Source of the DNA: JAJDXO01 sp965213765
GTDB taxonomy: Bacteria > Pseudomonadota > Alphaproteobacteria > Rhodospirillales > UBA2165
Assembly (NCBI GenBank): GCA_965213765.1
Contig: OZ243926.1
Location: 2,046,001 to 2,110,000 of the forward strand
Direction of reading: 5' to 3'
Length of the DNA stretch: 64,000 nt
In this document: one piece after another, positions 34,409 to 42,546 of the stretch
Layout: every line of letters begins with the position of its first letter
Numbering within the stretch: position 1 is the stretch's first letter
Notes under the pieces: model-generated
Database searches by the model: none
What the model was told of the DNA's origin: nothing
What the model saw: the letters and a program-made list of their open reading frames with translations, nothing else
Program-made: the position numbers and the translations under genes

Positions 34409-35188
34409 TCAACTGATCCAGGGTTGCACGCCATCCCAACATAGTTTGACGCCGGTCAGAAACAGCAGCGCGACGATGACGCGGTAGAACACCACGTCCG
34501 AGATGTTGCGGTGAATCCAAAGGCCCAACAGGATGCCCAGCGGCACCACCGGCAGCAGCACGATGGACGTCCAGAAATTGGTCAGGTTGAGGACTCCCAG
34601 CCACGCATAGGGGCCGATCTTGGCGTAGTTCACAAAGGCGTAAAAAAACGCCAGCGTCCCCATATAGACCGATTTATCGAGCCGCTGAGGGATCATGTAG
34701 ACGCTCATCGGCGGGCCGCCGGAATGCGCCACGAAGCTGGTGAACCCGGTCATCGCCGACCAGAACCCGCCTTTCCAGACATGGGGCTCGGTCGGTGGGC
34801 GTTCCCCCCGTTTGCGGCCGATGCCGACGAAGAAGTGGACGGCGAACCACACCGCGATCACGCCGATCATCAGCTTAATGGCCGCCTCATCGAGGAACCT
34901 GAAGCCGAGGGTGCCGAGTACAACGCCGACGGCGCCTCCCGGAATGATGATCCACAGGTTCTTGCGATGCCAATGTTTGCGGAACGCCCAGACGGCGAAG
35001 ATGTCCGCCAAACAGATGATGGGAAGCAGAATGGCCGCCGCCTGAGGCACGGTGATGACCAGCGCCATCAACGGCGTGGCCAGCCCGCCGGTGCCGCCGA
35101 CTCCCGCCTTGGCGATGCCGATGGACAGCACCGCGGGCACGGCAACCACATAGAACAAGGGGTTGGCAACGATCGAAAACTCGATCAT
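34409..35188 (-). CDS. Sulfite exporter TauE/SafE-family membrane protein
   Basis: A 259-residue membrane protein with about eight hydrophobic segments and the family's two DUF81 repeats (AGVGGTGGLATPLMALVI near the start; TSFVAHSGGPPMSVYM in the second half). Members export sulfite, sulfoacetate or other organic anions, or import them. It overlaps no neighbour; its stop directly abuts dctM's. The gene upstream on the same strand is the HbpS-like gene, 21 bases further along. Confidence 0.9.
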   Translation of the reverse strand: MIEFSIVANPLFYVVAVPAVLSIGIAKAGVGGTGGLATPLMALVITVPQAAAILLPIICLADIFAVWAFRKHWHRKNLWIIIPGGAVGVVLGTLGFRFLDEAAIKLMIGVIAVWFAVHFFVGIGRKRGERPPTEPHVWKGGFWSAMTGFTSFVAHSGGPPMSVYMIPQRLDKSVYMGTLAFFYAFVNYAKIGPYAWLGVLNLTNFWTSIVLLPVVPLGILLGLWIHRNISDVVFYRVIVALLFLTGVKLCWDGVQPWIS

Positions 35189-35209
35189 CCGCCGCTCCCC
35201 CCGACCTCG

Positions 35210-35635
35210 CTACTCGACCCGGAGCCCCGCCACCTCTATGCCGTGACGCCCGGCGATCTCGTCATTGTCGGAGGTATCACCGGTAACCCCGACGGCACCG
35301 ATGATCCCGCCGTCGGAATTCCGCAGCAGGACGCCGCCCGGCACAGGGACGATCCGTCCCCCCGAGGCATTCATCAGCGCGGTAACGAACTGGGGACGCT
35401 CCTGCCACACTTCGCCCAACTGCTTGGAGGAGGTGAACATGGCAAGCGCACTCCACGCCTTGCCGAGGGCGATCTCGAAGCGGAGCAGGCTGGCGCTGTC
35501 GCTTTTCTTGAACGCAACCAAATTGCCGCCGACATCGAGCACCGCGACACTCAACGGCGCAAGGCCCATATCCACGCCTTTTTCGATGGTCGCATCGATA
35601 ATCCTGTCGGCATCCGCCAGGCACACACTCGCCAT
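35210..35635 (-). CDS. HbpS/GlcG-family protein
   Basis: A 141-residue protein of the GlcG/HbpS (DUF336) family: ADRIIDATIEKGVDMGL, PLSVAVLDVGGNLVAF, RFEIALGKAWSALAM, PVPGGVLLRNSDGGIIGAVGV and GDTSDNDEIA are all typical. HbpS binds heme; GlcG-type genes occur in many catabolic operons with unknown role. ATG 35633-35635 follows AGAGGAGG. The gene is divergent from the TetR gene, and the shared 196-base gap contains a TetR operator-like palindrome. Confidence 0.88.
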   Translation of the reverse strand: MASVCLADADRIIDATIEKGVDMGLAPLSVAVLDVGGNLVAFKKSDSASLLRFEIALGKAWSALAMFTSSKQLGEVWQERPQFVTALMNASGGRIVPVPGGVLLRNSDGGIIGAVGVTGDTSDNDEIAGRHGIEVAGLRVE

Positions 35636-35764
35636 GAAAATTCCTCCTCTGGACTCTTGGGGGTTGCGGTTTGGCGGGGAGTTTAGGTGCCGAATTCCGG
35701 GCAAGCCAGATGAATTTCGAGGGTCCTTCCGGGTGAAGCTTCACGGAAATATGAACCGGAATAC

Positions 35765-35780
35765 TTGAACCGCCGTTCCA
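35765..35780. promoter_or_regulatory. TetR operator-like palindrome, site 2
   Basis: TTGAACCGCCGTTCCA resembles the perfect palindrome at 36479 (two changed bases flank the same GAAC/GTTC core). It lies 52 bases before the TetR start and 130 bases before the divergent HbpS-like gene. Confidence 0.55.
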
Positions 35781-35831
35781 GAACGCACATCTAAACCTCC
35801 TCTCGGCATAGCGAGCGACGGAGATCACGAG

Positions 35832-36413
35832 ATGGCACGCCCAAAGGAATTCGATCACGACGAGGTGCTGGAGAAGGCCATGCAGGTCTTCTGGGCCAAG
35901 GGATACGAATGCACCTCCATGCAGAATCTGGTGGACGCCATGGGGATCAACCGGGGCAGCCTCTACGCCACGTTCGGGGACAAGCACAGCCTTCATCTCG
36001 CGGCCCTCGACCGCTATTACCGGGATCAGATCAACGGCATGCTGGCGCCGCTGTCGGGCGGCGGATCCAAACTAGCCGCCATCCGCGAGATTTTTCAGCA
36101 GGCTGCCGACTGCGCCGCCCGGGCCGAAAACAGGAAGGGCTGCATGATTTACAACACGGCCATCGAAATGGGCCCCGGCGACGCCGACGTCGCCGCCAAG
36201 GTGCGGAGCGGGCTTCGGCGGATCGAGCAGTCCTTCCACACCGCCCTCGCCGAAGCCCAGGCCGCCGGTGAACTGGCCGCCGAGAAAAAGCCGCTGGCGC
36301 TGGCCCGGCATCTGACCAACGCGCTCAGTGGTCTCCGGGTGATGACAACGGTCTTCGATGACCGTCCGACCATCGACGATATCGTGAACGCGACCCTCGC
36401 GGCGCTGGATTAA
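35832..36413 (+). CDS. TetR/AcrR-family regulator
   Basis: A 193-residue TetR-type repressor. Residues about 8-55 form the helix-turn-helix (EVLEKAMQVFWAKGYECTSM, then LVDAMGINRGSLYATFGDKH). The C-terminal ligand domain (ALARHLTNALSGLRVMTTVF) resembles the TetR_C_6-like branch often tied to quinone or aldehyde stress. Operator-like palindromes lie both upstream of this gene and in front of the next one (36607), suggesting control of both itself and that gene. Confidence 0.92.
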   Translation: MARPKEFDHDEVLEKAMQVFWAKGYECTSMQNLVDAMGINRGSLYATFGDKHSLHLAALDRYYRDQINGMLAPLSGGGSKLAAIREIFQQAADCAARAENRKGCMIYNTAIEMGPGDADVAAKVRSGLRRIEQSFHTALAEAQAAGELAAEKKPLALARHLTNALSGLRVMTTVFDDRPTIDDIVNATLAALD

Positions 36414-36478
36414 TTATATTTTTCAATTACTTAATCCAGCCGCCACATATTCGGCAGGTGTGCTCGCGATTATGTTAA

Positions 36479-36494
36479 TTGAACGAGCGTTCAA
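36479..36494. promoter_or_regulatory. TetR operator-like palindrome, site 1
   Basis: A perfect palindrome TTGAACG-AG-CGTTCAA, 113 bases before ATG 36607. It is AT-rich-flanked, as expected for a promoter. A weaker copy lies at 35765 before the tetR gene. Confidence 0.65.
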
Positions 36495-36606
36495 ATAAAC
36501 TACATGAACCTTAGCGGGAATTACCAATTCCCGAAATCATGGGGCCATCCCCATGGCTGACCGGGCCGGCGAGACGCAGTCCGGGCAGATATCAAGGAGA
36601 AAGACG

Positions 36607-37020
36607 ATGCGGAACGATACGAACGTCAAAACGATCAATGAAACTACGCGGGATGCGGCTTCCTGGAGCACCAAGTGCTTCGGCACGATGCGTCGCTCGG
36701 TCCCGGCGATGGTTCTCGCTGGATCGCTGATGGCCGGTGTCGCCGTATTTGGAACCTCCGGCGCGCATGCCCAGGCCTTGAGCCCGGAAATGGGCGTCGA
36801 CCGGGCCGATGTGGTCGAGCACCTGGACAGCAGGCATTCGGAGACCCCGATTGCCCGCGGTCTCGGCAGCAACGGCGCCGTTTATGAGGTGTTCTCCACC
36901 CATGACGGCACCACCTGGACCATCATCATGACCCTGCCGAACGGCAAGAGCTACATGCTCGGGTCGGGTGAATACTGGGCCAACGTGCCGGTCACCAAGA
37001 TCGAGGGCCCTGGCATTTAG
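36607..37020 (+). CDS. Exported hypothetical protein, 137 residues
   Basis: Starts ATG 36607 after AAGGAG. Residues about 25-56 form a long signal peptide (MRRSVPAMVLAGSLMAGVAV...AHA), then a mature part of about 80 residues with no recognised domain: YEVFSTHDGTTWTIIMTLPN and SYMLGSGEYWANV look beta-rich, like a PepSY- or YcgJ-type small periplasmic domain. A palindrome resembling a TetR operator lies upstream. No function can be assigned. Confidence 0.75.
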   Translation: MRNDTNVKTINETTRDAASWSTKCFGTMRRSVPAMVLAGSLMAGVAVFGTSGAHAQALSPEMGVDRADVVEHLDSRHSETPIARGLGSNGAVYEVFSTHDGTTWTIIMTLPNGKSYMLGSGEYWANVPVTKIEGPGI

Positions 37021-37051
37021 GGTCCGCGGTCTTCCGCCGGACCGAACCCCG

Positions 37052-38434
37052 TTACGATGGGAACAGCAGCGACGGCAGCCAGGTGGCGATCCCCGGGAAG
37101 TTGATGATCATCACCATCCCGATCAGCATGATGATCCAATAGGGCGTCGATGACTTGAAGATGGTCATCACGTTCATGTCGGGATCGAAGCCCTGTATCG
37201 CCGATTTCACCGTATAGACCAATAAGCCGAAGGGCGGGGTGTAGAGCCCCGCCTCGATGGCGATGATGCCGATGATGGCGAAGGCGATGGGATCGATACC
37301 GATCTTCACCGCGATGGGCGCGAAGATCGCCGCGGTCAGCAGCATGATCGAAATGGAATCGATGATCATGCCGAGCAGGAACCAGATGACCACCATCACG
37401 GTGAGGATCATCCATGGCTGCATGCCCGAGCCGAGGAACAGGCTCTCGATGGCATTGGCCATGCCGGTCATTGCCAGCGTCCGGGAGTAGAGCGCCGCGG
37501 TCACCAGCAGCAGGAGGATCGGCGCCGAGGTGCGCCCCACCTGAAGGATGCCGTCGATGATGTCCTTGAGCCTGGCGCCCTTGATGATCGCCAGCGTGAG
37601 GCCGATGAAGGCGCCGGCGCCGGCGCCCTCCGTCGGCGTGAAGACGCCGAACCAGATGCCGCCCAGCACCGCGACGATGACCAGCAGAATGCCGCACAGG
37701 CTTATAATGAACTGACCGGTGGAAACCTCTTCCACCTCATGCGGTTCCGCGGCGGCAACTTCGGCGCCGACGGCGCTCGCTTGCTGATCCGCCCCGCCGC
37801 CGACCAGTTCCGGGTTCATGACCGCCCGGACAAAAACGTAGATCACGAACAGGGCCATCAGCAGCAGACCCGGCATGACGCCGGCGGCGAAAATCTGGCC
37901 GATGGATTGTTCGGTCAAGATGCCCCAGACGATCATCAACACGCTGGGCGGGATCAGCATGCCCAGGCAGCTCGACCCGGCAACGGCGCCGAGGGCGAAG
38001 CCCTTGTGGTACCCGAAGCGTTTCATCTCCGGGTAGGCGATCCGCGAAAACGCGGCGGCGGAAGCAATACTGACGCCGGTGACGAACGAGAACAGCGCAT
38101 TGCCGACCACCGTGGCGATGGCCAACCGGCCGGGGATTTTTTTCAGCAGCTTATTTATCCCTCGATAGACATCGGTGACGGTTCCCGATCTGCCTATGAA
38201 TTCCCCCATCAGCATGAATAAGGGTATGACCGCGAAGACGTAGGCCCGGATGGCCTCGTAAGCCGTAGCCGCGAGCATCGACTGGACGGTGCCGAAGGCG
38301 AAGGAATCGGCGCCGGTGGTCATCCAGATACCCAGCGCGCTGGTCATGCCGAGGGCAATGGCGATGTGGACGCCGATCGCCACCAGGACAACCAGCGAGA
38401 CGACCAGAATGACAGCGGTATTTGCTTCAAACAT
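37052..38434 (-). CDS. dctM: TRAP transporter large permease (second system)
   Basis: A 460-residue DctM protein with about twelve hydrophobic segments (AVIPLFMLMGEFIGRSGTV, GNALFSFVTGVSIASAAAFS, GSSCLGMLIPPSVLMIVW, EAGLYTPPFGLLVYTV). An extended cytoplasmic loop of about 60 residues (around GGGADQQASAVGAEVAAAEP) is longer than usual. The gene is downstream of dctQ (19 bases) on the minus strand, with the binding protein first in the transcript. Confidence 0.93.
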   Translation of the reverse strand: MFEANTAVILVVSLVVLVAIGVHIAIALGMTSALGIWMTTGADSFAFGTVQSMLAATAYEAIRAYVFAVIPLFMLMGEFIGRSGTVTDVYRGINKLLKKIPGRLAIATVVGNALFSFVTGVSIASAAAFSRIAYPEMKRFGYHKGFALGAVAGSSCLGMLIPPSVLMIVWGILTEQSIGQIFAAGVMPGLLLMALFVIYVFVRAVMNPELVGGGADQQASAVGAEVAAAEPHEVEEVSTGQFIISLCGILLVIVAVLGGIWFGVFTPTEGAGAGAFIGLTLAIIKGARLKDIIDGILQVGRTSAPILLLLVTAALYSRTLAMTGMANAIESLFLGSGMQPWMILTVMVVIWFLLGMIIDSISIMLLTAAIFAPIAVKIGIDPIAFAIIGIIAIEAGLYTPPFGLLVYTVKSAIQGFDPDMNVMTIFKSSTPYWIIMLIGMVMIINFPGIATWLPSLLFPS

Positions 38435-38453
38435 TAATTGTACCCCTGCCCGA

Positions 38454-38990
38454 TTACGGTCCCGGCGCGCCGGGGATGCTGTCCTCGGGCACTTCGCTGT
38501 CGAGCAGTTCGGGCCGGAAGATGTCCAGATAGGCCATGACGCAGTAATTGATCATGGCAAGCGCGCTGCCGAGCAGCACGGTCCAGCGGGCCGGCCAGGA
38601 CGGAACCCGAAGGGCGCCCTCGCCCTCGAACTCGCCCTCGACGAAGGAGGCAATGCTCTCCTGCCAACCGCCGGTGATGATCATCAGGAAGAAGGCGACA
38701 CCCAGCACATAGCCGACGGCGAGCAGCACGCGCTGGACGCCGGGCGGAAACCGGGTGACCAAAAAATCGGCCTTCAGCATGGAACGGCTGCGAATGGCGT
38801 AGCCGACCTGCAGGAACACGATAATGACGATGGACGCGGCGACCATTTCAGCGGTGCCGTGGATCGGAAAATCAAACGCGCCGCGGCCGATGATATTGGC
38901 GAGCACAAGCACGGAAATCGCGACGGTCCATGCCGCGGCGAGGATCATCAACGCCTTGGAGACCCAGTCGCTGATCTTGACGAGATTCAT
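38454..38990 (-). CDS. dctQ: TRAP transporter small permease (second system)
   Basis: A 178-residue membrane protein with four hydrophobic segments, of DctQ type (VLANIIGRGAFDFPIHGTAE, VGYAIRSRSMLKADFLV). It partners the large permease that follows. A hairpin separates it from dctP upstream. Confidence 0.9.
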   Translation of the reverse strand: MNLVKISDWVSKALMILAAAWTVAISVLVLANIIGRGAFDFPIHGTAEMVAASIVIIVFLQVGYAIRSRSMLKADFLVTRFPPGVQRVLLAVGYVLGVAFFLMIITGGWQESIASFVEGEFEGEGALRVPSWPARWTVLLGSALAMINYCVMAYLDIFRPELLDSEVPEDSIPGAPGP

Positions 38991-39071
38991 ACGCCCCTGC
39001 TCTCTGACGGCGGCCTATCCCCGGGCCGCCAAACGAATAGCCACAAAAATCGTACGTCGTCGTTTATATGA

Positions 39072-39111
39072 AATTGCCGGCTGGATGCCAAACAGCGTCC
39101 AGCCGGCAATT
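39072..39111 (-). terminator. Hairpin between dctP and dctQ (second system)
   Basis: Fourteen-base arms AATTGCCGGCTGGA and TCCAGCCGGCAATT (39072-39085, 39098-39111) form a perfect stem around 12 bases, 26 bases after the dctP stop. The weak U-tract suggests a partial terminator or mRNA-stabilising hairpin. Confidence 0.7.
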
Positions 39112-39136
39112 CATTCAGGTCTAGACTACGAACGTC

Positions 39137-40225
39137 TTATTTGACGACGTAGCGGACCGGCCACTTGTAGCCAACCTTCTCGGCGGCATCCAACGTGGTG
39201 TTGAGGATAGCCTTGGCCGGGAAGCCTTCCTTTTCCAAGGAATCGGCGTGCTGTTGCGGCCACTTGGCAAGCTTCTGCGCCCAGGAGAGACGAACCTTCG
39301 GGCCCAGGTCGCTGACGGTGATGTTCTTCCTCAGCCAGGCCATGTCTTTCTCATAGCCGGCCTTGTTGAACGTACCGGTCTGGACCTGATAGCGCTTGGC
39401 GACTTCCTGGAAGATCGGCTTCACTTCGGGCGGCAGGCTGGCCCAGAAACGGTTATTGACCGTCAGGCCGTGCCAGGTAATCGAACCGAAGCCGATGGTG
39501 GTGTAGAACTTGCCCACCTCATGCAGCTTGAAGACCGGGCCCCAGGCACTCGGGAACATGATGCCGCCCTCGGCGACGCCCGTCTTGATCTTCTGGTACC
39601 AGCCGGGGAGACCGTCGGTGACCGGGATGATGCCGATGTTGGCCTGCTTCATCCAGTTGAGGTTCAGGCCGGCGCCGAGAATCTTGCGGCCCTTGAGGTC
39701 GTCAACCGTCTTCCATGCGAAGTTGGTGCCGATGTTGTAGCCGCCGTCACCGATGATCGCCAGAAGGGTCTGGTTGAACTTCTGGAAACGCTTGGAGAGG
39801 CTCGGATACTTGTCATACACCGCGGTAGCGATCGCCACCGACTGCACCGGATCCATGGTGCCGAAGGGCAGCATGATCTGGAACGCATGCATCTTCAGCT
39901 TGGAGGCCTCGAAGCAGTAGCAGAAACCGCCGACGTCGACGACGCCGTTCTGGACGCCCTCGAAGGTGTCGAACACCTTCACGATGGAGCCGGAATAGCC
40001 CTCAATGAAGTTGATCTTGTGGTCGGTCTTGCTCTCGACCGCCTTTTTGAGCTCGGTCTGGAAGAAGTTCTTCATCAGGCCGGCATACACGACGGTCGGC
40101 GGATGGCCGGACGCGATGCGGACGTTGATGGTCTTGGCGTCTGCGGTCGGCGCGGCGGTCAACGCAGCACCCGCGACCAATGCCGCGGCAGAGGCGCCAA
40201 GGATGGATTTCGAAAACACGTTCAT
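39137..40225 (-). CDS. dctP: TRAP transporter substrate-binding protein (second system)
   Basis: A 362-residue DctP-family protein with a signal peptide (ILGASAAALVAGAALTAAPTADA). The body shows RIASGHPPTVVYAGLMKNFF, FIEGYSGSIVKVFDTFEGVQ and GGIMFPSAWGPVFKLHEVGKFY, typical for TRAP binding proteins of the larger C4-dicarboxylate/aromatic-acid type. It is the first gene of the minus-strand dctP-dctQ-dctM set. The substrate is unknown. Confidence 0.92.
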   Translation of the reverse strand: MNVFSKSILGASAAALVAGAALTAAPTADAKTINVRIASGHPPTVVYAGLMKNFFQTELKKAVESKTDHKINFIEGYSGSIVKVFDTFEGVQNGVVDVGGFCYCFEASKLKMHAFQIMLPFGTMDPVQSVAIATAVYDKYPSLSKRFQKFNQTLLAIIGDGGYNIGTNFAWKTVDDLKGRKILGAGLNLNWMKQANIGIIPVTDGLPGWYQKIKTGVAEGGIMFPSAWGPVFKLHEVGKFYTTIGFGSITWHGLTVNNRFWASLPPEVKPIFQEVAKRYQVQTGTFNKAGYEKDMAWLRKNITVSDLGPKVRLSWAQKLAKWPQQHADSLEKEGFPAKAILNTTLDAAEKVGYKWPVRYVVK

Positions 40226-40508
40226 GAAATACCTCCCAAAGGCTGTTGTCGCGTGGGAGAAGGAAATGGCCCCCAGCGCTGATCAGAACATACAAGCCCA
40301 ATCCGGGCCGGTCTAGTCTTATACAAGACGTTGTGATCGACGAATTTCGGTGGATTTCCGCGCCGCGCAATCGCCTGGCGCCGCGTTGGGGCATCCCGCC
40401 CGGGCACCACATCGGCTCAAATGGCATCTTTCCCATTGGCCAAAAATCCGCTAAGCCGACGCGGATCGAATGATGGGGTGAATCCCACGGTCCGGGGGGA
40501 AAGCAGAG

Positions 40509-41003
40509 GTGATATCCGAAGACCAGTTCAAGCAGGGCATGCGGCAGTTGGCCTCCGCCGTCAACGTGATCACCGTCGATCACGACGGTCAGCGAGACGG
40601 ACTGACGGCGACGGCAGCCTGTTCGGTCTCCGCCGAACCGCCGCAACTGCTTATCTGCGTGAATCGCGATGCCCTGGCCCATGACCTGATCGAGGGCGCA
40701 GGCGCGTTTTGCCTCAACATTCTGTGTAAGGACCAGGAAGATGTCGCCATGCGCTTCGCCGGCATGGACGGCGCCGATCGCGCCGACCGCTATGGCCTTG
40801 GCAGCTGGACGACGCTGGAGACCGGTGCGCCGGTGCTCGAAGGGACCTTGGTCAGCTTCGACTGCACGATCACCCAGCAAGTCGCCGCCGGCACCCACTC
40901 CATCTTTATCGGTGAGATCGTCGCGGCGACAAAGACCGGCGACGGACGCCCGCTGATGTACGGCGAGGGGCAGTTCACCACCCTCGAGAGCGTCGCCAAC
41001 TAG
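40509..41003 (+). CDS. Flavin reductase-family (HpaC-like) protein
   Basis: A 164-residue flavin reductase-domain protein, with MRQLASAVNVITVDHDGQRDGLTATAACSVSAEPP and GAFCLNILCKDQEDVAMRFAG matching HpaC-type partners that supply FMNH2 or FADH2 to two-component monooxygenases. The start is GTG 40509 after GGGGGAAAG. The likely partner, the HpaB monooxygenase at 43900, is about 3 kb away, separated by the IS630 element. The stop TAG (41001-41003) lies on the TA target of that insertion. Confidence 0.9.
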   Translation: MISEDQFKQGMRQLASAVNVITVDHDGQRDGLTATAACSVSAEPPQLLICVNRDALAHDLIEGAGAFCLNILCKDQEDVAMRFAGMDGADRADRYGLGSWTTLETGAPVLEGTLVSFDCTITQQVAAGTHSIFIGEIVAATKTGDGRPLMYGEGQFTTLESVAN

Positions 41004-42187
41004 TCACCTGAATCTAAAGTTCGTGGCATAAATTTTGTTCGACCCGAAGGCAGAAGCGCTTGACCGCGGCGAGGATGTCATCGGCGGACTTGGTCCACTT
41101 GAAGGGTCGGGGGTTTTCGTTGTGGGTTTCGATGAAGGCGCGGATGTCGGCCTCGAGCTGGAGGGTAGAGCGGTGCACTCCGCGTTGCAGCTGCTTGCGC
41201 GTGAGCTCGGCGAACCAGCGCTCGACCTGATTAATCCACGACGCCGATGTCGGCGTGAAGTGGACGTGCCAGTGCGGCCGCCGCGCCAGCCAGGCCTTGA
41301 CCCCCGCCGTCTTGTGGGTGGCGTAGTTGTCCATGACGATGTGGATGTCCAGCCCGTCCGGGACATTGCGGTCGATCACCTTCAGGAAGTCGAGGAACTC
41401 TCTGGCCCGGTGACGGCGATAGCACTTGCCGATGACCGAGCCGGTGGCAACGTCGAGGGCGGCGAAGAGCGAGGTGGTGCCGTTGCGCTTGTAGTCGTGG
41501 GTGCGCCGCTCAGGGATGCCCGGCAGCATCGGCAGGACCGGCTGGGTGCGGTCGAGGGCCTGAATCTGGCTCTTTTCGTCGACACAGAGCACCAGCGCGC
41601 GATCCGGCGGCGACATGTAGAGGCCGACAATGTCGCGGACCTTGTCGACGAAGTGCGGATCGCTGGAGAGTTTGAAGGTCTCGGCCCGGTGCGGCTGCAA
41701 GCCGAAGGCGCCCCAGATGCGCCAGATCGACGTGTGCGACAGTCCCGCCTCCTTCGCCATCGAGCGCAGCGACCAGTGGGTGGCGTCCGCAGGCCGCGAG
41801 GTGAGTGTTCGCTCGATCACTTGCGCCACCTTCTCGTCCTCAATGGTGCGTGGCCGTCCCTGCCGGGGTTCGTCCGACAGACCATCGATGCGGTCCTGGA
41901 CGAAGCGCCTCCGCCACTTGCCGACGGTGTGCTCGTGCACGCCGATCTCCGCGGCCACCGCCTTGTTGCCAAGCCCGTCCGCGCAACGCAGGATCATGCG
42001 GCAGCGATCCGACAGGGAGCGCGCCACACGGTGGCGGCGAACCTGCGCTTCCAGAAACGACCGTTCCTCATCGCTCAAGACCAGGGCCGCCAGCGGCCGT
42101 CCCGTACCGCGCGCCATCGAGATGACCTCCTTTGTCCGACCAGGAGGGCCATCCTACAATGAACCTTACTTCAGTGCCAGATGACTA
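41001..42187. mobile_element. IS630-type insertion sequence
   Basis: The element is bounded by TA (41001-41002 and 42186-42187), as IS630-family elements duplicate TA. Imperfect terminal inverted repeats of about 28 bases begin GTCAYCTG at both ends. A single full-length transposase is inside, so it may still be mobile. Confidence 0.85.
41014..42117 (-). CDS. IS630-family transposase
   Basis: A 367-residue transposase, full length, with N-terminal helix-turn-helix (GNKAVAAEIGVHEHTVGKWRR) and a DDE catalytic domain: CVDEKSQIQALDRTQ (first Asp), HIVMDNYATHKT (second Asp) and SASWINQVERWFAEL (Glu). It lies inside an element bounded by TA duplications. Both ends of the element are intact. Confidence 0.95.
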   Translation of the reverse strand: MARGTGRPLAALVLSDEERSFLEAQVRRHRVARSLSDRCRMILRCADGLGNKAVAAEIGVHEHTVGKWRRRFVQDRIDGLSDEPRQGRPRTIEDEKVAQVIERTLTSRPADATHWSLRSMAKEAGLSHTSIWRIWGAFGLQPHRAETFKLSSDPHFVDKVRDIVGLYMSPPDRALVLCVDEKSQIQALDRTQPVLPMLPGIPERRTHDYKRNGTTSLFAALDVATGSVIGKCYRRHRAREFLDFLKVIDRNVPDGLDIHIVMDNYATHKTAGVKAWLARRPHWHVHFTPTSASWINQVERWFAELTRKQLQRGVHRSTLQLEADIRAFIETHNENPRPFKWTKSADDILAAVKRFCLRVEQNLCHEL

Positions 42188-42232
42188 GGGTCCGGACTCA
42201 ATTGAGCCACCATAGGAGTGTTGCGGCGATGA

Positions 42233-42450
42233 GGACAGCGCGGCACAAGGTCCCTCGCCCCCGTCAGGGGGAGAGGGATGCGGAGGCTTGGCGAGCCTGC
42301 GAGCCATAGCCGTAGCTGGGTGAGGGGGAACTTCCATATCGCCCCCACCCTCACCCCGGCCCTCTCCCTCAGAGAGGGAGAGGGCGTGGTTGCGTTGCCG
42401 CATCGGGTTCCCTCGCCCCCTTCCCGGGGGAGAGGGGCAGGGTGAGAGGG
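42233..42450. repeat. Cluster of C/G-rich REP-like palindromes
   Basis: Three related stretches (about 42252-42277, 42348-42385, 42411-42450) show CCCTC...GAGGG inverted repeats with C/G-rich arms, in the gap between IS630 and the ABC binding-protein gene. They resemble the repeats at 21766 and 52045. No gene is seen in 42188-42546. Confidence 0.65.
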
Positions 42451-42496
42451 CGCAAAAAGGAGAATCCCCTAATTGAGTACAAACCCTGGCCATAAG

Positions 42497-42522
42497 AAAA
42501 GCCGGACCCCAAGGGGCCCGGC
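42497..42522 (-). terminator. Intrinsic terminator of the ABC binding-protein gene
   Basis: On the minus strand a 10-base stem GCCGGGCCCC/GGGGTCCGGC (one G-U pair, two-base loop; 42501-42522) is followed by TTTT (42497-42500). It lies 24 bases after the stop of the binding-protein gene. Confidence 0.8.
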
Positions 42523-42546
42523 CTCTCATTCATATTTGTTCCCACG

